Position numbers and translations under genes: made by a program. A stretch of DNA of 9,970 bases from an uncultured Chryseolinea sp. (GTDB lineage Bacteria; Bacteroidota; Bacteroidia; Cytophagales; Cyclobacteriaceae). Each line of letters opens with the position of its first letter. Within the stretch, counting starts at the first letter, position 1. Of the stretch, positions 7,098 to 9,970 are shown one piece after another. The notes below the pieces were generated by a model. That model did no database searches, was not told the origin of the DNA, and saw only the letters and a list, made by a program, of their open reading frames with translations. The stretch is from NCBI GenBank assembly GCA_946478915.1, contig CAMLER010000137.1, positions 1 through 9,970 of the forward strand. Direction: 5' to 3'.

Positions 7098-8276
7098 ATG
7101 CAGGGAAAAATCATTCTTAAGAAAGGAAAGGAATATTCGATTCAGCGTTTTCATCCCTGGGTCTTTTCCGGAGCAATTCATTCGATCCAGGGAGACCTAA
7201 CCGACGGATGTTGGGTACAGGTACTGAGCTCAAAAAATGAATTGTTGGGATCCGGACATTACCAAAAGGGAAGTATTACTGTACGGATATTGTCATTTGG
7301 TCAACTCCCTAGCGAAAATTTTTGGACAGGAAAATTTGAAAAGGCTTTGAGCCTAAGGAAGTGCCTTGGTCTTCCTAATGAACAAACGAATTGTTTCCGT
7401 CTCGTGCATGGCGAAGGAGACGGATTGCCCGGCCTAATAGTTGACTACTACAACGGTATAGCTATTGTACAGGCTCATTCTGTAGGTATGCATACAGATC
7501 GTCAAAAAATTGCGGATGGTCTTGTACAAGTTCTTGGTAGTGAGTTAAAATCCGTATACTATAAAAGTCAGGCAAGTCTGCCAGGGCGGCAGCGTGAAAA
7601 TTTCGAAGAAGAGTATCTATACGGCATGAGCGCAGTGCCTCACCTTGTGGAGGAAAATGGTAACAAGTTTTTTGTTGATTGGGAGGAGGGACAAAAGACC
7701 GGGTTCTTCCTGGATCAGCGGGATAACAGACAATTACTTGGCCATTATTCGCAAGGCAAAAAGGTTCTTAATACATTCTGCTATTCGGGAGGATTTTCGG
7801 TCTATGCTCTCGCTGCAAAGGCAATATCGGTTCATTCTGTTGATAGTTCCGAAAAGGCGATAGCGCTGACGCGTAGCAATATTGAAGTAAACGGATTCGA
7901 CTTGCTGCAAAATCCTTGTTATGCGGAAGATGTATTTGAATTTTTGAAAGACAAGGATGATGAATTTGACGTCATCGTACTCGATCCACCTGCGTTTGCC
8001 AAGCATCGGGATGCAAGGCATCAGGCAATAAAAGGATATCAACGGTTGAATACACAGGCCATGAAGGTGATTCGCCCGGGCGGGATCATATTTACATTTT
8101 CATGCTCGCAGGTTGTAGACAAACAACTTTTTTATGACACTGTTGTCTCTGCTGCAATTCATGCAGGACGGAATATTAAGGTGTTGCATCATCTGTCACA
8201 AGCACCAGACCATCCGGTTTCAATATTTCATCCTGAAGGAGAATATTTGAAGGGGTTAGTGTTGTATGTGGAATAG
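7098..8276 (+). CDS. rlmI: RlmI-family 23S rRNA (cytosine-C5) methyltransferase
   Basis: The 392-aa protein, close to the length of E. coli RlmI (396), is a class I SAM-dependent RNA methyltransferase. RlmI makes m5C1962 in 23S rRNA. Residues about 2-65 form an N-terminal PUA-like RNA-binding domain (RFHPWVFSGAI, VLSSKNELLGSGHYQ). The central part has LVHGEGDGLPGLIVDYYNG (103-120) and VDWEEGQKTGFFLDQRDNR (193-211). SAM-binding motif I is VLNTFCYSGGFSVYA (223-237), the acidic motif II is VHSVDSS, and the catalytic region holds LDPPAFAK (295-302) and FSCSQ (334-338). The ATG at 7098 is preferred to the TTG at 7083 because residues from MQGKIILKKG match the family start. Site specificity is inferred from the family and could differ in this lineage. 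Confidence 0.92.
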   Translation: MQGKIILKKGKEYSIQRFHPWVFSGAIHSIQGDLTDGCWVQVLSSKNELLGSGHYQKGSITVRILSFGQLPSENFWTGKFEKALSLRKCLGLPNEQTNCFRLVHGEGDGLPGLIVDYYNGIAIVQAHSVGMHTDRQKIADGLVQVLGSELKSVYYKSQASLPGRQRENFEEEYLYGMSAVPHLVEENGNKFFVDWEEGQKTGFFLDQRDNRQLLGHYSQGKKVLNTFCYSGGFSVYALAAKAISVHSVDSSEKAIALTRSNIEVNGFDLLQNPCYAEDVFEFLKDKDDEFDVIVLDPPAFAKHRDARHQAIKGYQRLNTQAMKVIRPGGIIFTFSCSQVVDKQLFYDTVVSAAIHAGRNIKVLHHLSQAPDHPVSIFHPEGEYLKGLVLYVE

Positions 8277-8286
8277 TTTTGAGGTT

Positions 8287-8372
8287 TCAAGTTCAAGGTT
8301 CCAAGTTTCGCAACCTAGGAGTGTTCAACTCTGGGAAAGAGCCGAACCTCAAACTTTGAACCTTGAACATGA
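8287..8372. repeat. Long inverted repeat between convergent genes
   Basis: The arms at 8287-8308 and 8351-8372 are complementary at 20 of 22 positions, with a spacer of 42 bases. The core of each arm on its own strand reads AAACTTkGAACCTTGAAC. It begins ten bases after the methyltransferase stop, and its right arm ends four bases before the stop of the opposing gene. It may therefore act as a bidirectional terminator or stem-loop. Sequences of the GTTCAAGGTTC type recur between genes in some Bacteroidota genomes as I recall them, so this could be one copy of a dispersed palindromic repeat. No transposase or terminal duplication is visible. Confidence 0.65.
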
Positions 8373-8375
8373 GAA

Positions 8376-8840
8376 TTAGTTGTGGTGCCACTCGGACGTA
8401 GTCCGATGAGAAATCATCTCCCAGGTATTTTTGCGAAGTGCAAATACGCGAACGTAGCGGAGACTATATCTCGATGTTCCGTCGTTGGCAGGTGTTAAAC
8501 GGCCGACGGTAAGTTTCCCGAAAATAATGGCAATGTCTTTATGTAGTTCAACAACTGTCGAGTCATGCTCACGCGATGCATATCCTTTGCTTTTCCGTAT
8601 GCTTTCCAGCCAGCTACTCTTTGAGTCTATCAGGCCCGTGCCATGTGTAAAGACAAAATCATCCCCGTAATGCTTTTTCAGGAATTCCATATCCTTTGCC
8701 ACTACCGCTTTGTCAATTTTTCGGTTGGTTTCATCTAAGAGTTTTGTAATTGCTTGATCCTGTTCCGCATGCTGGACCAGTGCAACAGGGATAGCAAAGG
8801 GAATAAGAATAAATAAAGCAGATGCAAAAAGTCGATTCAT
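8376..8840 (-). CDS. Secreted NTF2/SnoaL-like (DUF4440-type) protein
   Basis: This 154-aa protein has a hydrophobic N-terminal signal segment (LFASALFILIPFAIPVALV, about 4-22) with likely cleavage near residues 22-25, placing it in the periplasm or outside the cell. The mature part, DETNRKIDKAVVAKDMEFLK then HYGDDFVFTHGTGLIDSK, followed by strands ending in YVRVFALRKNTWEMISHRTT, follows the helix plus curved-sheet pattern of NTF2-like domains of the DUF4440/SnoaL group. Such folds bind small hydrophobic ligands or act as isomerase-like enzymes, and no specific reaction can be read here. It is a single gene, convergent with rlmI and divergent from polA, whose start is 87 bases away. A near-consensus -7 sequence TAATTTTA lies at 8870-8863 on its strand. 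Confidence 0.8.
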   Translation of the reverse strand: MNRLFASALFILIPFAIPVALVQHAEQDQAITKLLDETNRKIDKAVVAKDMEFLKKHYGDDFVFTHGTGLIDSKSSWLESIRKSKGYASREHDSTVVELHKDIAIIFGKLTVGRLTPANDGTSRYSLRYVRVFALRKNTWEMISHRTTSEWHHN

Positions 8841-8927
8841 ATGCGAATGCTAATGTTTCTCCTAAAATTAGAATAATCCTTCATGTGAACCATTGGATTC
8901 TTTTCGAATTGTACAATACTTTGCAGC

Positions 8928-9970
8928 ATGAGTAAACCGGACAAAAAACTTTTTTTGCTGGATGCATATGCATTGATCTATCGAGCCCATTTCGCATTCA
9001 CGAAAACCCCGAGAATTAATTCCAAAGGCATGAATGTCTCTGTGCCCTTCGGTTTTACGAATACATTGCTGGAGGTATTGCAGAAACAAAAACCTACACA
9101 CATCGGTATAGCTTTTGACACAGCGGCAAAGACTTTCAGAGATGAGATCTTTAAAGAATACAAAGCCACCCGGCAGGAAGTACCAGAGGATATAAGGTTT
9201 GGAATCCCCAAGGTTAAAGAGATCATACACGGTTTTAACATACCTATCCTGGAAATGGACGGCTATGAGGCCGATGACATCATTGGTACCATCGCGACCG
9301 AAGCATGCACAAAAGGTTTTGAAGTCTACATGATGACGCCCGATAAGGACTTCGGGCAATTGGTAAATGAGTGCGTGTTCCTTTACAAACCCGCATACAT
9401 GGGGAACGCTGTTGACGTATTGGGTGTAAAGGAGGTTTGTGAAAAATGGGATATTTCCGATGTCTCCCAGGTTGTGGATATGCTTGGACTTCAGGGAGAC
9501 TCCTCCGACAACATTCCAGGAATTCCTGGATTCGGACCGAAAACTGCAGCTGCACTACTAAAACAATATGGAAGTGTTGAAAACATTGTTGCACATGCCG
9601 GCGACCTGAAAGGAAAACAAAAGGAACTCGTGCTTCAATATGGCGAACAGGCAATCCTTTCCAAGCGGCTGGCGCGGATTATAACTGATGTTCCGATTGA
9701 ATTCAACGAGGATCTCCTAAAGTATCGCGGACCTGATCCGGATAAACTCAAACCGATATTTATCGATCTGGAATTCAAATCCATTATGGGGCGTGCTTTT
9801 GGTGATCCTGCCGAGACCCCGCGGCCAGCTCCAAGCGGTGGGCAGCTTTCGATGTTTAATCAGGAACCTTCTGCGGATAGGGAAGCCGTGGGTGCTGTCC
9901 AGAATTTCGCTTCAAGGTCGGCTGACTATCAAACAATTGACAATCCGGCAAAACTGCGTGAGCTAGTGAT
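8928..9970 (+). CDS. polA: DNA polymerase I, N-terminal 347 residues (3' partial)
   Basis: The frame is open from ATG at 8928 to the window edge with no stop. Residues 1 to about 290 form the 5'-3' (FEN-type) nuclease used to remove RNA primers and in excision repair. Metal-binding acids are visible: Asp12 (FLLDAYALIYRAHFAF), Asp63 (AFDTAAKTFRDE), Glu114/Asp116/Asp117 (YEADD), Asp139/Asp141 (TPDKDFGQL) and Asp191/Asp194 (GDSSDNIPG). A helix-hairpin-helix follows at 198-216 (GIPGFGPKTAAALLKQYGS). A proline/glycine-rich linker (about 294-330) contains QLSMF. The window ends as the next domain (3'-5' exonuclease-like) begins, at SADYQTIDNPAKLRELV. The polymerase domain lies outside. All nuclease residues are intact, and no promoter was identified in the 87-base divergent gap. 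Confidence 0.95.
   Translation, partial: MSKPDKKLFLLDAYALIYRAHFAFTKTPRINSKGMNVSVPFGFTNTLLEVLQKQKPTHIGIAFDTAAKTFRDEIFKEYKATRQEVPEDIRFGIPKVKEIIHGFNIPILEMDGYEADDIIGTIATEACTKGFEVYMMTPDKDFGQLVNECVFLYKPAYMGNAVDVLGVKEVCEKWDISDVSQVVDMLGLQGDSSDNIPGIPGFGPKTAAALLKQYGSVENIVAHAGDLKGKQKELVLQYGEQAILSKRLARIITDVPIEFNEDLLKYRGPDPDKLKPIFIDLEFKSIMGRAFGDPAETPRPAPSGGQLSMFNQEPSADREAVGAVQNFASRSADYQTIDNPAKLRELV

Noticed and set aside
8868..9359. 163-codon minus-strand frame
   Set aside because: It lies almost wholly antisense to polA, whose translation is unambiguous, so it is a shadow frame.
1..9970. tRNA, rRNA, CRISPR array, insertion sequence, phage or defence genes
   Set aside because: No cloverleaf, regularly spaced repeat, transposase, integrase or known defence motif was seen on either strand.

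Overview
The window looks like ordinary chromosomal DNA of a Bacteroidota species, probably of the Cytophagales type. The evidence is an IspH with the long N-terminal form typical of that phylum, a TonB-dependent receptor with an NEVVIQAY-type segment after the signal peptide, a YpdA-like C-terminus, almost no Shine-Dalgarno sequences, and one match to the Bacteroidota -7 promoter element TAnnTTTG. I see no tRNA, rRNA, CRISPR array, insertion sequence, phage gene or defence locus. No complete novel system is evident. The points worth a second look are small genes, a start-codon anomaly and intergenic repeats.

Left part (1-3143): the last 40 codons of a YpdA-like FAD/NAD(P) disulfide reductase run rightward. 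They converge on a leftward two-gene unit in which a TonB-dependent outer-membrane receptor is followed, one base after its stop codon, by a fructosamine/ketosamine kinase-family gene.

Middle (3144-6573): a rightward 73-aa basic protein gene shares stop-codon bases with the leftward ispH gene (MEP isoprenoid pathway). Upstream of ispH is a second leftward unit: a DegP/HtrA periplasmic protease followed 16 bases later by a 57-aa DUF2158/YodC-like protein. That unit ends in a perfect 15-bp hairpin. ispH appears to have its own promoter just after the hairpin, and its conserved N-terminus extends up to an ATC codon where homologues have ATG.

Right part (6574-9970): a 328-base divergent intergenic region with terminator-like hairpins on the minus strand precedes a rightward pair, a 47-aa single-span membrane protein and an RlmI-family 23S rRNA m5C methyltransferase. 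An inverted repeat with 22-base arms lies between this pair and a leftward secreted NTF2/SnoaL-like (DUF4440-type) protein. The window ends inside polA (DNA polymerase I), which is read rightward and truncated by the window edge.

Most genes are housekeeping or envelope functions: redox, isoprenoids, rRNA modification, DNA replication/repair, protein quality control and outer-membrane uptake. The only adjacency that suggests a shared job is the receptor-kinase pair, and that is inference.
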